A DNA stretch of 64,000 nucleotides. Source: Bryobacteraceae bacterium. Lineage in GTDB: Bacteria > Acidobacteriota > Terriglobia > Bryobacterales > Bryobacteraceae. Position 1 is the stretch's first letter; every line of letters starts with the position of its first letter. The notes below the pieces were generated by a model. The model saw only the letters and a list, made by a program, of their open reading frames with translations. It had not been told where the DNA came from and ran no database searches. The DNA lies in contig JAIEMJ010000001.1 in the NCBI GenBank assembly GCA_019752335.1, forward strand, positions 62,001-126,000, given 5' to 3'. Shown here in pieces: positions 9,432-18,542 of the stretch. The translations under genes were made by a program, and so were the position numbers.

Positions 9432-9557
9432 TTATGCGGCGAAGGCCACCACCACCAACCCCGGCGGGTAGCGATCAGGAAGTTCGGACTGTTCCACCAG
9501 CGCGGAAATGCACAGGACTGCGCACAGAGCTACGGCTCCGATGCGCAGCCAGTCCAT
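9432..9557 (-). other. Detached N-terminal segment of the sensor kinase (ends at in-frame TAA)
   Basis: From the ATG at 9557 the frame encodes 41 residues, MDWLRIGAVALCAVL then a short loop (EQSELPDRYPPG) and the beginning of a second helix (LVVVAFAA), before TAA at 9432-9434. The codons right after the stop are in the same frame and continue the hydrophobic run AFLFLRN into the kinase. This pattern is what a single nonsense change in the second transmembrane helix would leave. Confidence 0.65.
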
Positions 9558-9706
9558 CGGCGAACGGCCGGAAACTAAGTTGGGTTCGTTCACTTACCAA
9601 GAAGATTAACGGATCCCGGGGGCCACGCGCGTCCGCCAAAAGGGGGAGACGTGATTCCAACTTCCCGCGGATGAAACTTTGGTACCAGAAGCCCCAATCT
9701 AGGGCT

Positions 9707-11506
9707 ATGAAAACCTTGTTACTACCCCTGATTGCCCTTGCCCTGCTCGGCCAGACCGGCCCTGCCGTGCCCGACCTGGCCCTTTACGACCAGGCCGTCA
9801 CCCGCATCCTGACCAAGTATCAGATCCCCGGCGCGGCCCTCTCCATCGCGAAAGACGGGCGGCTCGTCTACACGCGCGGCTTCGGCGTCGCGGACGTCGA
9901 AACCCGTGAGCCCGTCCAGCCGGACTCGCTGTTCCGCATCGCCAGCGTGAGTAAGCCGCTGACCGCCGTCGGTGTTCTGAAGCTGGTAGAGGACGGCAAA
10001 CTGACCCTCGAGACGCGCGTGCTCTCCTATATCGGCCGTCGCGCCACGGCGGACGCCCGCTACAACGACATCACGGTCCGCCATCTGCTGCAACACAGCG
10101 GCGGCCTCGATCTGGACCTGTGGCAATTTGACCCCTCCTTTCCGGACCGCAAAACCCTGCTCGCTCTGGGCGCCAACTTGCCGCCTTCCCGCGGCGACGT
10201 CCTGAACTTCGTCCTGACGAACCTGCCGCTCGCCTTCGCTCCGGGCACTAAGTACGCTTACTCGAACGTCGGCTATATGTTTCTCACCGAAGTGATCGAG
10301 AAGGCCTCTGGCCAGCCCTACGAAGCCTATATGCGAGAGAAGGTCCTCGCCCCCCTGGGTATTACGCGGATGCGGATCGCGGGCTCGTTGCTGACGGAGC
10401 GGCAGCCTGGCGAGGTCCGCTATTGGGATAAGGGCCGTGTCGACACTTCGATCTTCGCCGGTCTGCCGGAGACAGTCGAGCAGCCGTACGGCACCTTCAA
10501 TATTCGCATCTTTGAGAGCGGCGGCGGCTGGCTCGCCACCATGCCGGACCTCGTGCGGTTTCTCACTGCATTTGACGTCGGCGCGCCGAATCCACTCCTG
10601 CGCCCCGAGACCATCCGCCTCATGACGGAGCGGCCCAACTTCATGCCCGCCACCGCCACCGCCTGGGATGGGCTCGGCTGGGGCATTGAGCGCACACCTG
10701 CCGGCGAACAGTGGTCCCACAGCGGCGCCCTGCAAGGCACGCTCTCGGTCGTCTTCCGCGGTGTCAACGGCATCAGCCTCGCCTTGGCGGCCAATCACCT
10801 GCCAGACGACGACGTTCTCGAGGCGCTCTTCGGTGACTTTCAGGCCGCCTTCGTCGCTGCCAACCCCGCCCGGTGGCCGGCCGGTAGCACCTTTGGCAAC
10901 TACTTCCCCGGCACCGCCCCGCGCATCGCCGACGCGGGTGTCGTCAACGCGGCCACTCTTCGTCAGGGCCCCGTGGCGGCTGGTTCCGTGGTCCGCATCT
11001 TTGGCCTGAACTTAACTCGCGGCACGGTACGCATTAACGGCGCTGTCGCTGACACTCTGTGGACCGACGGCGGCGACCTCAACGTACGCGTGCCGCTCTC
11101 AGCCCGCGGCAACACCCAGTTCCAGGTGGATAACGGCGGCCAGACATCGAACATCGTCACCATCGCCGTCCAACCCGCGGCACCGGGTATCTTTACCGTC
11201 AGCCGCAATGGTTACGGCCAAGCGGCGGCCTTGAATCAGAACTTTACCCTGAACTCGACTGACCGCCCCGCCGCCGCGGGCACCATCGTCGTCTTTTACG
11301 CCACGGGGGTGGGGGCCACACCGACAGCGACTGTCGGTGGGCAGGCAGCGCAAGTCCTCTACAGCGGCCAAGCGCCGGGTCTGCCGCTAGGCATCGCACA
11401 GATGAACGTCCGGCTGCCGGTCGGTTTGGCGGCGGGCGAATGGCCGGTGGTGATCAAGTTTGGAGAAGTTACTTCGCTGAGCGGAGTTACGCTAGCCGTA
11501 CAGTGA
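9707..11506 (+). CDS. Secreted beta-lactamase-fold serine hydrolase with C-terminal TIGR03437 domain
   Basis: The start at ATG 9707 gives a clean signal peptide (MKTLLLPLIALALLG) and 599 residues. The class C beta-lactamase/D-peptidase fold covers about residues 25-390. The nucleophile motif is S80-V-S-K83 in RIASVSKPLT, the second motif YAYSNVGY, and the third HSG near residue 340. From about residue 410 begins the C-terminal module ADAGVVNAATLRQGPVAAGS...VRIFGLNL, the beta-domain (TIGR03437) common at the ends of Solibacter exported proteins. The family includes esterases and peptidoglycan-active peptidases, so antibiotic resistance should not be assumed. It is divergent from the kinase gene and is followed by two hairpins. 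Confidence 0.88.
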   Translation: MKTLLLPLIALALLGQTGPAVPDLALYDQAVTRILTKYQIPGAALSIAKDGRLVYTRGFGVADVETREPVQPDSLFRIASVSKPLTAVGVLKLVEDGKLTLETRVLSYIGRRATADARYNDITVRHLLQHSGGLDLDLWQFDPSFPDRKTLLALGANLPPSRGDVLNFVLTNLPLAFAPGTKYAYSNVGYMFLTEVIEKASGQPYEAYMREKVLAPLGITRMRIAGSLLTERQPGEVRYWDKGRVDTSIFAGLPETVEQPYGTFNIRIFESGGGWLATMPDLVRFLTAFDVGAPNPLLRPETIRLMTERPNFMPATATAWDGLGWGIERTPAGEQWSHSGALQGTLSVVFRGVNGISLALAANHLPDDDVLEALFGDFQAAFVAANPARWPAGSTFGNYFPGTAPRIADAGVVNAATLRQGPVAAGSVVRIFGLNLTRGTVRINGAVADTLWTDGGDLNVRVPLSARGNTQFQVDNGGQTSNIVTIAVQPAAPGIFTVSRNGYGQAAALNQNFTLNSTDRPAAAGTIVVFYATGVGATPTATVGGQAAQVLYSGQAPGLPLGIAQMNVRLPVGLAAGEWPVVIKFGEVTSLSGVTLAVQ

Positions 11507-11525
11507 GTTGGAGCCATGTAATCTT

Positions 11526-11559
11526 TCGCGCTGATCCTTGGCTGGGGGCATCAGCGCGA
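11526..11559 (+). terminator. Hairpin after the serine hydrolase gene
   Basis: TCGCGCTGAT (11526-11535) pairs perfectly with ATCAGCGCGA (11550-11559) around a 14-base loop, 20 bases after the stop codon. No T-run follows (GAGAAAAGAGAG instead), so it may be a 3' stabilising or weak terminator structure. Confidence 0.45.
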
Positions 11560-11580
11560 GAGAAAAGAGAGAAAATGCCT

Positions 11581-11600
11581 GGCACCCCGGCGGGGGTGCC
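11581..11600. repeat. Short perfect palindrome GGCACCCC/GGGGTGCC
   Basis: An eight-base-pair perfect stem with a four-base loop, 22 bases after the previous hairpin. It lacks a T-run. Role unknown; possibly a second processing structure or part of a repeat element. Confidence 0.35.
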
Positions 11601-12585
11601 GTCGGATCACGTGCCAACTGACCCGCCGCCCAAACGGCTATAAAGACGCGTTATAACGCTACCGTCTGGCGGTGCCCAGCCCGAAGGCGGCGGTCCGTAA
11701 CCGGTCTACGGCCCATTGCGGCGCAGGAGACGAAACGTGGCCGGCATCGAGGAGCCGCTGACGCACCCGGGCGTGGCGTCCGAGAAGTGACACGCCGAAG
11801 GCATCGACCTGCGGCCGTCGCGCGGTTTCCAGTCGTTGCGAGCGCCTATTGAGTTTTTTCTTACGGCGTTCTCCTGGCCTCCATTTTCCCACGCGAAACT
11901 GGCAGAAACCAGCATGAAATGGCGTATTGAGTGGCCTTTTCGGTTGATGATGCTGCGCCACAAGAGCGATGCTCATGACGTGCAAGCAATAGGGTATGTT
12001 CGCGTATCAACCGACCGTCAAGCCGAGCAGGGCGTCTCACTGGAAGCCCAAGAAGCCGTCGAGAACATGGGATTCTGGGTGGCAAAAGTTCTAAATACGT
12101 CTAGTTTGGGGAGCCAGCCTAAATCATTCAAAAACCATCTCAGAGACGTCAGGCAAAACTTGTAGACGACACTGTACACACACAGGGCCTGAACGCCCTT
12201 AGGCGACCTTGAGCCTCGAACTCTACCGGCGATACCGATGTCTCTCAGTCCGGCGAGTGCCACCACGCGTTGGAATTCGCGACCGCCGCGAACTCCCCCA
12301 TACAACTCAACAGCCCACAGGCCTTAACCCCGCGGCCCTTCATTTCTGCCGTCTCCCAGTTCGCCCGCAGCGTTTCTCGCGGTCCGCAGGCACAGGCCCG
12401 CGTCCGAAGAGACGCAGCGGGCACGAGCCTCTCCGTAGCCAATATCGTCTCAGCCGATTAATCGGAGGCTTCATTATCTATTGGAATTGGTTTTGTCGAA
12501 GGGCTATCCTGAAGGTTGTTCGCCCAGTTGTTCGCACCGGACCCTCGTTGGCCTGGATTTCACCTTTATCTTTTGAGGTTCCCTG
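11601..12585. other. Degenerate 1-kb intergenic region
   Basis: Apart from the serine-recombinase fragment listed separately, I see no coherent gene. Open frames in both orientations have no recognisable domains, are short, and overlap one another. A region this long, with a recombinase fragment, looks like decayed accessory DNA between two core-like genes. Confidence 0.5.
11914..12165 (+). pseudogene. Truncated serine recombinase (resolvase/invertase N-terminus)
   Basis: The frame contains AIGYVRVSTDRQAEQGVSLE, the signature N-terminal strand of large serine recombinases, with the catalytic Ser in RVSTDRQ. After about 25 further residues homology is lost and the frame ends at 12165, so the rest of the catalytic domain and the DNA-binding region are missing. 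The 20 or so residues before the signature are not family-like. It is an inactive fragment, probably from an integrated element or transposon. Confidence 0.7.
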
Positions 12586-14151
12586 ATGCTCCGTAGAGAC
12601 CTGCTTCTCGGTTCGGCTGCCACTTTGGCGCCCGCCGCTGCCGCGCCTTCGTGGGACGCGGGAAAGCTCTTTCATCTGCTGCCCACGGTCAGCGACCGCC
12701 GGCTACTGATCAAGGCTACCTTCACCGAGCGGCAAAGCCGTCCACCGTCACTACGCGTGGCCGGTCGCCTGGTGACGGGCAAACAGACTGACTACCGCGG
12801 CTCGTGCTGGAGCTTTGACGCCGATGGCCTCGAGCCAGCCCGTCCCTATGAACTCCAACTGCTGGACGCCGCCAAGAAGCCCCTCTGCGCTCCCTGGACC
12901 CTGAAGACCTTTCCCGCCCCCGGCGATCAGCCCAAGAATTTCCGTCTGCTGGTTTACACCTGCGCCGGCGGCGACGAACGGCTGATGGCTGCGAATGGCA
13001 AGCCCAACAATCTGAGCCTGGCGCAACGCGGCCGCTTGCTGGACCGCGCCATGACCTTCTCGCCCGACGCCGTCATCGCCAACGGCGATCACATCTATTG
13101 GGACCTGAAGCAAGGCGACTACCCGCCGCGCCTCGACGGCAAGTTGCTTGGCCTCACCGGCAAGTTCCAGCGTGACCAACCCGTGCTCGGCACGCCGAAC
13201 GAGGACGTGCTGCGCACGGTCGCCGACCAGCAGATCGCTCGCCTCTACGGCACGCGCTTCCGCGGCGTCCCGGTCTTCTTCCTGCAAGACGACCACGATT
13301 ACTTCGAAAACGACGACGCCAACGACCGGATGGTGACCTACCCGCCGGACCACTTCATGCTCCAACTCGGCCGCGCCACACGCCGCATGTACTACCCGGA
13401 GTTTCTCCCTGACGCCCAGCGTCCGGTGGGGCTGCCCGGCGCTTCGGCGTCCGACACGCCCGCGGCCACGGGCGAGGCCTTCGGCACCATCCGCTTCGGC
13501 AGCCTGGCTGAGGTGCTGCTCTACGATTGCCGCCGTTACCTGACCTTGGCTGGCCCCAATGCCGTCGTGATTCCGCGCGAGGCCGAAAACTGGATCACAC
13601 GCCGCCTGGCCGACACCAAGGTGGACCACGTGATTCAAGCGCCCTCGCTGCCTCCGGCCTGGAGTTGCGGTAAGTGGGGCGATTGGTACCCGGACGCTCG
13701 CGTCGGCGACAAGCTCACGCTGGACAAGGCCAAGCCCTACTGGCAATCCGGTTGGCTCGCCCAGCATGACCGGCTGATGAAGGCCGCCTCCGACGTGCGG
13801 ACGCACATCCCTTTGTTCGTCAGCGGCGACATGCACTCGATCGCGGAAGGGCACATCCGCCGCAGCGGGAAACTCGACTTCCGCGCCAACCCAGTCATCT
13901 CCATGCTACCCGGACCGATCGGGACGGGTGAGAATTGGCCGTCCGGTTCGCGCGGCATGCGCGCCGTAGTTCCCCATCATCTGGAGATGGACGAGAAACA
14001 AGCGTGTCTCGAAGAAGATGGCTTTCTCATCCTCGATTTTCTGCCCACCAAAATTGTGGCGAAGTTCTTCCGCTGGCAGCGTTCGCTGGCGGATGCCACC
14101 ATTGATACCTTACAACCCTACCGAGAAAGCGAAATTCCCCGCCAAGGATAA
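12586..14151 (+). CDS. PhoD-like metallophosphoesterase (alkaline phosphatase D family)
   Basis: A 521-residue exported enzyme. The N-terminus MLRRDLLLGSAATLAPAAA looks like a twin-arginine-type leader, usual for PhoD. Metal-binding motifs are visible in order: VIANGDHIYWD (about 165-175), FFLQDDHDYFEND (about 225-237) and LFVSGDMHS (about 408-416). These fit the calcineurin-like fold of PhoD-type phosphatases and phosphodiesterases, which act outside the cytoplasm on phosphate monoesters or diesters. It is the first gene of a tight plus-strand operon, 3 bases before a TonB receptor and followed by an ornithine cyclodeaminase-like gene, which suggests it processes a phosphorylated compound taken up or released at the envelope. 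Confidence 0.85.
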   Translation: MLRRDLLLGSAATLAPAAAAPSWDAGKLFHLLPTVSDRRLLIKATFTERQSRPPSLRVAGRLVTGKQTDYRGSCWSFDADGLEPARPYELQLLDAAKKPLCAPWTLKTFPAPGDQPKNFRLLVYTCAGGDERLMAANGKPNNLSLAQRGRLLDRAMTFSPDAVIANGDHIYWDLKQGDYPPRLDGKLLGLTGKFQRDQPVLGTPNEDVLRTVADQQIARLYGTRFRGVPVFFLQDDHDYFENDDANDRMVTYPPDHFMLQLGRATRRMYYPEFLPDAQRPVGLPGASASDTPAATGEAFGTIRFGSLAEVLLYDCRRYLTLAGPNAVVIPREAENWITRRLADTKVDHVIQAPSLPPAWSCGKWGDWYPDARVGDKLTLDKAKPYWQSGWLAQHDRLMKAASDVRTHIPLFVSGDMHSIAEGHIRRSGKLDFRANPVISMLPGPIGTGENWPSGSRGMRAVVPHHLEMDEKQACLEEDGFLILDFLPTKIVAKFFRWQRSLADATIDTLQPYRESEIPRQG

Positions 14152-14154
14152 TTC

Positions 14155-17100
14155 ATGAACGCAAAATGCCTGCTTACTGTTCTCCTCTGCGTCGCCCTTC
14201 CGGTGGCCGCGCAGAATATCCGTGCCGGCCTCTCGGGGCGGATTACGGACCCGTCCGGGGCGACGGTTGCCAGCGCCCAAGTGACGATCACGAACGACGG
14301 TACCAATCAACGCCGCACCGTGGTGGCCTCGGCCACCGGAGAGTACTCGGCTCCGCAACTCGAACCCGGCACTTACACGGTAATAGTCGAACTGACCGGC
14401 TTCCGCCGCGAAGTCGTTCGTAAGCTCATCCTGGAGACCGGCCAAAATGTCAGAGTCGATGTCAGCCTACAGGTCGGCGCGGTGAGTGAGTCCGTCGAGG
14501 TGGAGGCCGCGGCTCCTCTGGTGAACTCTGACAACGCATCCACCGGTGGTGTCGTCGAGCAGCGCAAGATTGTCGAGTTGCCACTCAACGGCCGCAACTA
14601 CTTACAACTGGCCACGCTCGAAGCGAACGTACTTCCCGCGGCGCAAGGTTCTTCGAACGCATCGCGCGGCGGCTTGAATATCGCGGGCGGCTCGGAAGTG
14701 TCCAATTTATTCATTAAGGACGGCATCAATAACAATTCCGCGTCCTCCGGCTCCACGCACACGCCGATTTTGGACTCAGTGCGGGAATTCAAGGTGCTCA
14801 CGGGTACTTATTCGGCCGAGTTTGGCCGGCAGTCCGGCGCGCAGATCATGGTGACGACGAAAGCCGGCACGAATGACTACCATGGCTCACTCTGGGAGTT
14901 TCATCGGAACTCCGTGCTCGACGCGCGCAACTTCTTCGCGCCTACGAAGCCATCCTTCCGCCGCAATCAGTTCGGCGGCCTGCTCTCTGGAAAAATCTGG
15001 AAAGACAAAACCTTCTTCATGATGGGCTACGAAGGCAATCGCCGCGGCCAACAGGACACCACGTTGCGCGCGCTGCCGCCCGTCGCCTTTCGCAACGGGA
15101 ATTTCAGCTCGCTTACCACTCCCATCCGCAATCCCCGTGGAGGCAATGTTCCCTTTCCGGGAAATATCATTCCCGCGAGCTCTTTTAGCCCCCAGGGCGC
15201 TGGTTTACTGGCTTTGTATCCACAACCGACTAACTCCGGCGTGAATAACTTTAATGCCGCGGCCGCCAGCCGCTTCACGAGCGAACAGTTCATCGTCCGC
15301 GGCGATCATCGCTTCTCGGATCGCGATAGTTTCTACTTGGTGTATGAATTCCAGGATAGCGGCACCGTCACTCCCTTCTCGGGCGTGGGACTTCCCGGCT
15401 ACGGCGTCCTGGCGAGTTCCGGCACGCAGCACGCCGTAGCCAGTTGGCTGCACGTGTTTTCGCCTTCGCTGATCGCCGAAGCGCGCGCCGGTTACTCGCG
15501 GCTCAAGGTGCTCAACGTGCAGGAAGATTACCAGGTCGACGTTGTCAAGCGGCTGGGCATCCAAGGCCTCACCGACGCGGGCCGGACGCCCTTTAACAAT
15601 GGCGCTCCCAGCCTCACCGTGGCTGGTTACTCCGGGATCGGCGGCGGCACCAGCCAACCGCAGGGCCGCGGTGAGAATACTCACCAATACGTTGGCGCCA
15701 TGACGTGGATCCATGGCTCCCACTCCACCAAGTGGGGCGGCGATTACTTCACTTTTCCCTACAACTCCTTCAATACCAGCTTTGGCCGCGGCAGCTTCCA
15801 GTTCGACGGCCGCTTTAGCGGAAACTCCGTCGCTGACTTACTCCTCGGCATTCCCTTCCGCGCCGACCGTACCTTAGGCGAACCGTTCCATAACTCCGTC
15901 GTCAACTCCACCGGCTTCTATTTCCAGGACGATTGGAAAGTAACCCCCAAGCTGACGGTGAACTTAGGCCTGCGTTACGACCTCTTCCCCGCCATCTACG
16001 AGCGAGTGAACAAGCTCTCCAGTTGGGATCCCCGCACCAACACGATCCGTGTCGCCGGGGGACGCGAAGCCTTCCTCAGCCCCACGGGACAGCTCCTCTT
16101 GCGTGACCGCCCCGATGTCGGCCGCACGATCTATAAGACCGACTACAACAACATCTCACCCCGCATCGGCTTTGCCTATCGCCCGTTCGGCAAAACCTCC
16201 ACCGTAATCCGCGCCGGCTTCGGCTCCTTTTACAACATGCAGTCCGCAGGTAACGGTATCACGCCACTCTCGCGCAGTTCACCCTTCCGGGAGGCGCAGA
16301 TCGCCGGGCCGTTTTCGGCGCCCACCATTCCGGATCTCGCCAATATGTTTACCGCCACCAGCAGCACGCCCGTGGCGCCGGGTATTCAGGAAGACATCAA
16401 GACCGGCTACATCAACCAATGGAGCTTTGGCGTACAGCGTGAACTCGCCCGCAACTTAGTTCTCGACGTCTCCTACTTGGGCTCGCAGGGTCATAAACTG
16501 CCCACGGCCTGGAACCTGAACCAGTCTCTGCCCGGCGCGGGCAGCGTCGCGGCCCGCCGGCCCTATCAGGGTTGGGGCGGCATCTCGAGCGGCTTCGGTT
16601 CGTCCATCGGTAACTCGGCCTTTAACTCGATGACCGTTCGCCTGGAGCGGCGCTTTGCCTCCGGCCTCAGTTTCCTGTCGAGCTACTCGTATTCGAAGAT
16701 CATTGACCAGACCAGCGGCGTCGCCACCAGCAGTACGGCCAGCCCGGTCTTCGCGCAGGACGCCCGCAACCTCCGCAGCGAGCGCTCCGTCGCCGACTAC
16801 GACACGCCCCACCGCTGGGTGCTCTCTTCCGTTTACACCCTGCCTTTCGGCAAAGGCCAACGCTTCGCCACCAACCAGCGCGCCATCGACGCCATCGCCG
16901 GCGGCTGGCAGATGACCGCGATCATGACGCTGCAGTCCGGCCGGCCCTTCACTGTCACCTCCGGTCGCGACGAAAGCAACACCGACGGCGGCGCGGATCG
17001 TCCCAACGTCATCGGCAACTGGCGTGTCGCCAACCCCACGCCCGGCCGCTGGTTCAATCCCTGTACGCTCACCGCTGCGGGTGTCCGCCGCAACTGCCTC

Positions 17101-17400
17101 GCCGACGACGTGCCGGCCTGGCAGATTAACGCCATCAATACCTTTGGCAACGCCGGCCGCAATATCCTGCGCGGCCAAGGCTCCGCGAATTTCGACCTCG
17201 GGATCTACCGCAATCTGCGCATCTTTGAACGCCTCAGCGCCCAAATCCGCGCCGAGGTCTACAACGTGGCCAATCGCGCCCAGTTCCTGCTTCCCGTCGG
17301 CAATGCCGCCGGGGTTACCTTCGGACAGGTGACGTCCGCCGCCCAATCGGACTTCGGCGCGCAACGCCAAATCCAGTTCGCTTTGAAGCTGACCTTCTGA
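14155..17400 (+). CDS. TonB-dependent receptor, Oar-like with carboxypeptidase-regulatory-like domain
   Basis: A 1081-residue outer-membrane protein. A ribosome-binding site AAGGA lies 8 bases before the ATG. It has a signal peptide (MNAKCLLTVLLCVALPVAA), then a carboxypeptidase-regulatory-like beta-sandwich (about 25-110: GRITDPSGATVASAQVTIT...GEYSAPQLEPGTY). Next is a plug region with LPLNGRNYLQLATL, FIKDGINNNS and YSAEFGRQSGAQIMVTTKAG, and a long beta-barrel ending in FALKLTF with the terminal aromatic expected for barrel assembly. This is the Oar/Cna-B type receptor expanded in Acidobacteriota. Substrate is unknown; its operon partners are a PhoD-like phosphatase and an amino-acid cyclodeaminase-family enzyme. 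Confidence 0.93.
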   Translation: MNAKCLLTVLLCVALPVAAQNIRAGLSGRITDPSGATVASAQVTITNDGTNQRRTVVASATGEYSAPQLEPGTYTVIVELTGFRREVVRKLILETGQNVRVDVSLQVGAVSESVEVEAAAPLVNSDNASTGGVVEQRKIVELPLNGRNYLQLATLEANVLPAAQGSSNASRGGLNIAGGSEVSNLFIKDGINNNSASSGSTHTPILDSVREFKVLTGTYSAEFGRQSGAQIMVTTKAGTNDYHGSLWEFHRNSVLDARNFFAPTKPSFRRNQFGGLLSGKIWKDKTFFMMGYEGNRRGQQDTTLRALPPVAFRNGNFSSLTTPIRNPRGGNVPFPGNIIPASSFSPQGAGLLALYPQPTNSGVNNFNAAAASRFTSEQFIVRGDHRFSDRDSFYLVYEFQDSGTVTPFSGVGLPGYGVLASSGTQHAVASWLHVFSPSLIAEARAGYSRLKVLNVQEDYQVDVVKRLGIQGLTDAGRTPFNNGAPSLTVAGYSGIGGGTSQPQGRGENTHQYVGAMTWIHGSHSTKWGGDYFTFPYNSFNTSFGRGSFQFDGRFSGNSVADLLLGIPFRADRTLGEPFHNSVVNSTGFYFQDDWKVTPKLTVNLGLRYDLFPAIYERVNKLSSWDPRTNTIRVAGGREAFLSPTGQLLLRDRPDVGRTIYKTDYNNISPRIGFAYRPFGKTSTVIRAGFGSFYNMQSAGNGITPLSRSSPFREAQIAGPFSAPTIPDLANMFTATSSTPVAPGIQEDIKTGYINQWSFGVQRELARNLVLDVSYLGSQGHKLPTAWNLNQSLPGAGSVAARRPYQGWGGISSGFGSSIGNSAFNSMTVRLERRFASGLSFLSSYSYSKIIDQTSGVATSSTASPVFAQDARNLRSERSVADYDTPHRWVLSSVYTLPFGKGQRFATNQRAIDAIAGGWQMTAIMTLQSGRPFTVTSGRDESNTDGGADRPNVIGNWRVANPTPGRWFNPCTLTAAGVRRNCLADDVPAWQINAINTFGNAGRNILRGQGSANFDLGIYRNLRIFERLSAQIRAEVYNVANRAQFLLPVGNAAGVTFGQVTSAAQSDFGAQRQIQFALKLTF

Positions 17401-18389
17401 TGAACACCATCCTCCTGAATCGCGCTGTTCTGGAGCCGCTGCTCACCCTGGACGACTGCATCTCCGCCGTCGACGACGCTTTTCGCGCCCATGGTGAAGG
17501 CCGTGTCGAGCCGCCTGGTCTCCTGCACGCCGAAACGCCGAAAGGCGAGTTCCACATCAAGGCCGGGGTGATGAGCCTGGGCCAGCCGTTCTTCGCAATT
17601 AAGATCAACGGTGGTTTCTTCGGCAATCGCGTGAACTATCAGATGCCCAACATCCAGGGTCTGGTGCTGCTCTGCGACGGTAATCATGGGTACCCGCTCG
17701 CGTTGATGGATTCAAAGGCCATCACCGTGAAGCGCACGGGCGCCGCCACGGCCGTCGCCGCCAAATACCTGGCGCGGCCGGAGTCCAGCGTGGCCACCAT
17801 CTGCGGCTGCGGGACGCAGGGCGCCATCCAACTCGAAGCTCTGCTGCGGCTGTTCCCGTTGCGGAAAGTGCATGCCCACTCCCGCAGCGCCGCTTCGATG
17901 GAACGCTTTTCGCAAGAGTGCTCGGCCCGCTTTGGCGTCGCCGTCACGCCCGCGCCGGACCTCGAAGCCGCTCTGGCGGATACCGATATCTGCGTCACCT
18001 GCACGCCCGCCAAGGGTGCCTTCGTCAAGCAAGCCTGGGTCCGCCCCGGCACCTTTGTCGCCGCCGTCGGCGCCGACAGCCCGGACAAGCAGGAACTCGA
18101 CCCCGCCCTCCTCCAAGGCAACAAAGTCGTCGCCGACATCCTGGACCAGTGCCTGCACGTGGGAGAAATCCATCACGGCGTAAGTGGCGGCTTCCTTACC
18201 GCCGAAGGCGTCCACGCCGAATTGGGCCAGATCATCGCCGGGCTCCGTCCCGGCCGCACCAGCCCTGACGAGATCACCATCTTCGACTCCACCGGCACCG
18301 CCCTGCAAGACCTCGCCGCGGCAATGGTCGTCTACCGCAAGGTCAGCGCGGGCGGCACTTACCCGACCTTCGACTTCTTCGCGGCCTGA
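17400..18389 (+). CDS. Ornithine cyclodeaminase/mu-crystallin family protein
   Basis: A 329-residue NAD-dependent enzyme. The start ATG shares one base with the receptor's stop (TGATG), indicating coupled translation. Visible features are the substrate-side motif VKRTGAATAVAAKYL (about 109-123), the dinucleotide-binding loop ATICGCGTQGAIQLEALLRL (about 132-151) and FVAAVGADSPDKQELDPALL. The family deaminates or reduces small amino acids: ornithine to proline, lysine cyclisation, alanine dehydrogenase and imine reduction. The first Gly of the loop is preceded by Cys, a common variant. A broken second copy of its 3' part lies 0.5-0.6 kb downstream. The exact substrate is unknown. Confidence 0.88.
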   Translation: MNTILLNRAVLEPLLTLDDCISAVDDAFRAHGEGRVEPPGLLHAETPKGEFHIKAGVMSLGQPFFAIKINGGFFGNRVNYQMPNIQGLVLLCDGNHGYPLALMDSKAITVKRTGAATAVAAKYLARPESSVATICGCGTQGAIQLEALLRLFPLRKVHAHSRSAASMERFSQECSARFGVAVTPAPDLEAALADTDICVTCTPAKGAFVKQAWVRPGTFVAAVGADSPDKQELDPALLQGNKVVADILDQCLHVGEIHHGVSGGFLTAEGVHAELGQIIAGLRPGRTSPDEITIFDSTGTALQDLAAAMVVYRKVSAGGTYPTFDFFAA

Positions 18390-18542
18390 GCCGCAACCCT
18401 CTACGGTCCCACGGAGCATTTTGGAGTACCAATGTTTGTGTAGACTGAAGCAGGAGTTAAATGTCGCAAAACTTATTCGTCGAAGATGATGGCTTGCCAT
18501 GTCCAGACGTCGGTTCATGTGCCGAGATAAATGGAGGTCTAG

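Noticed and set aside
9722-10798. Long minus-strand open frame opposite the serine hydrolase
   Set aside because: Antisense to a gene with clear catalytic motifs; composition is Arg/Gly-rich as expected for a GC-rich shadow frame.
12751-13854. 367-codon minus-strand frame opposite the PhoD-like gene
   Set aside because: Shadow of a real gene; no recognisable domain.
16456-17370. 304-codon minus-strand frame opposite the receptor's barrel
   Set aside because: Shadow frame with Ala/Gly/Arg bias and no motif.
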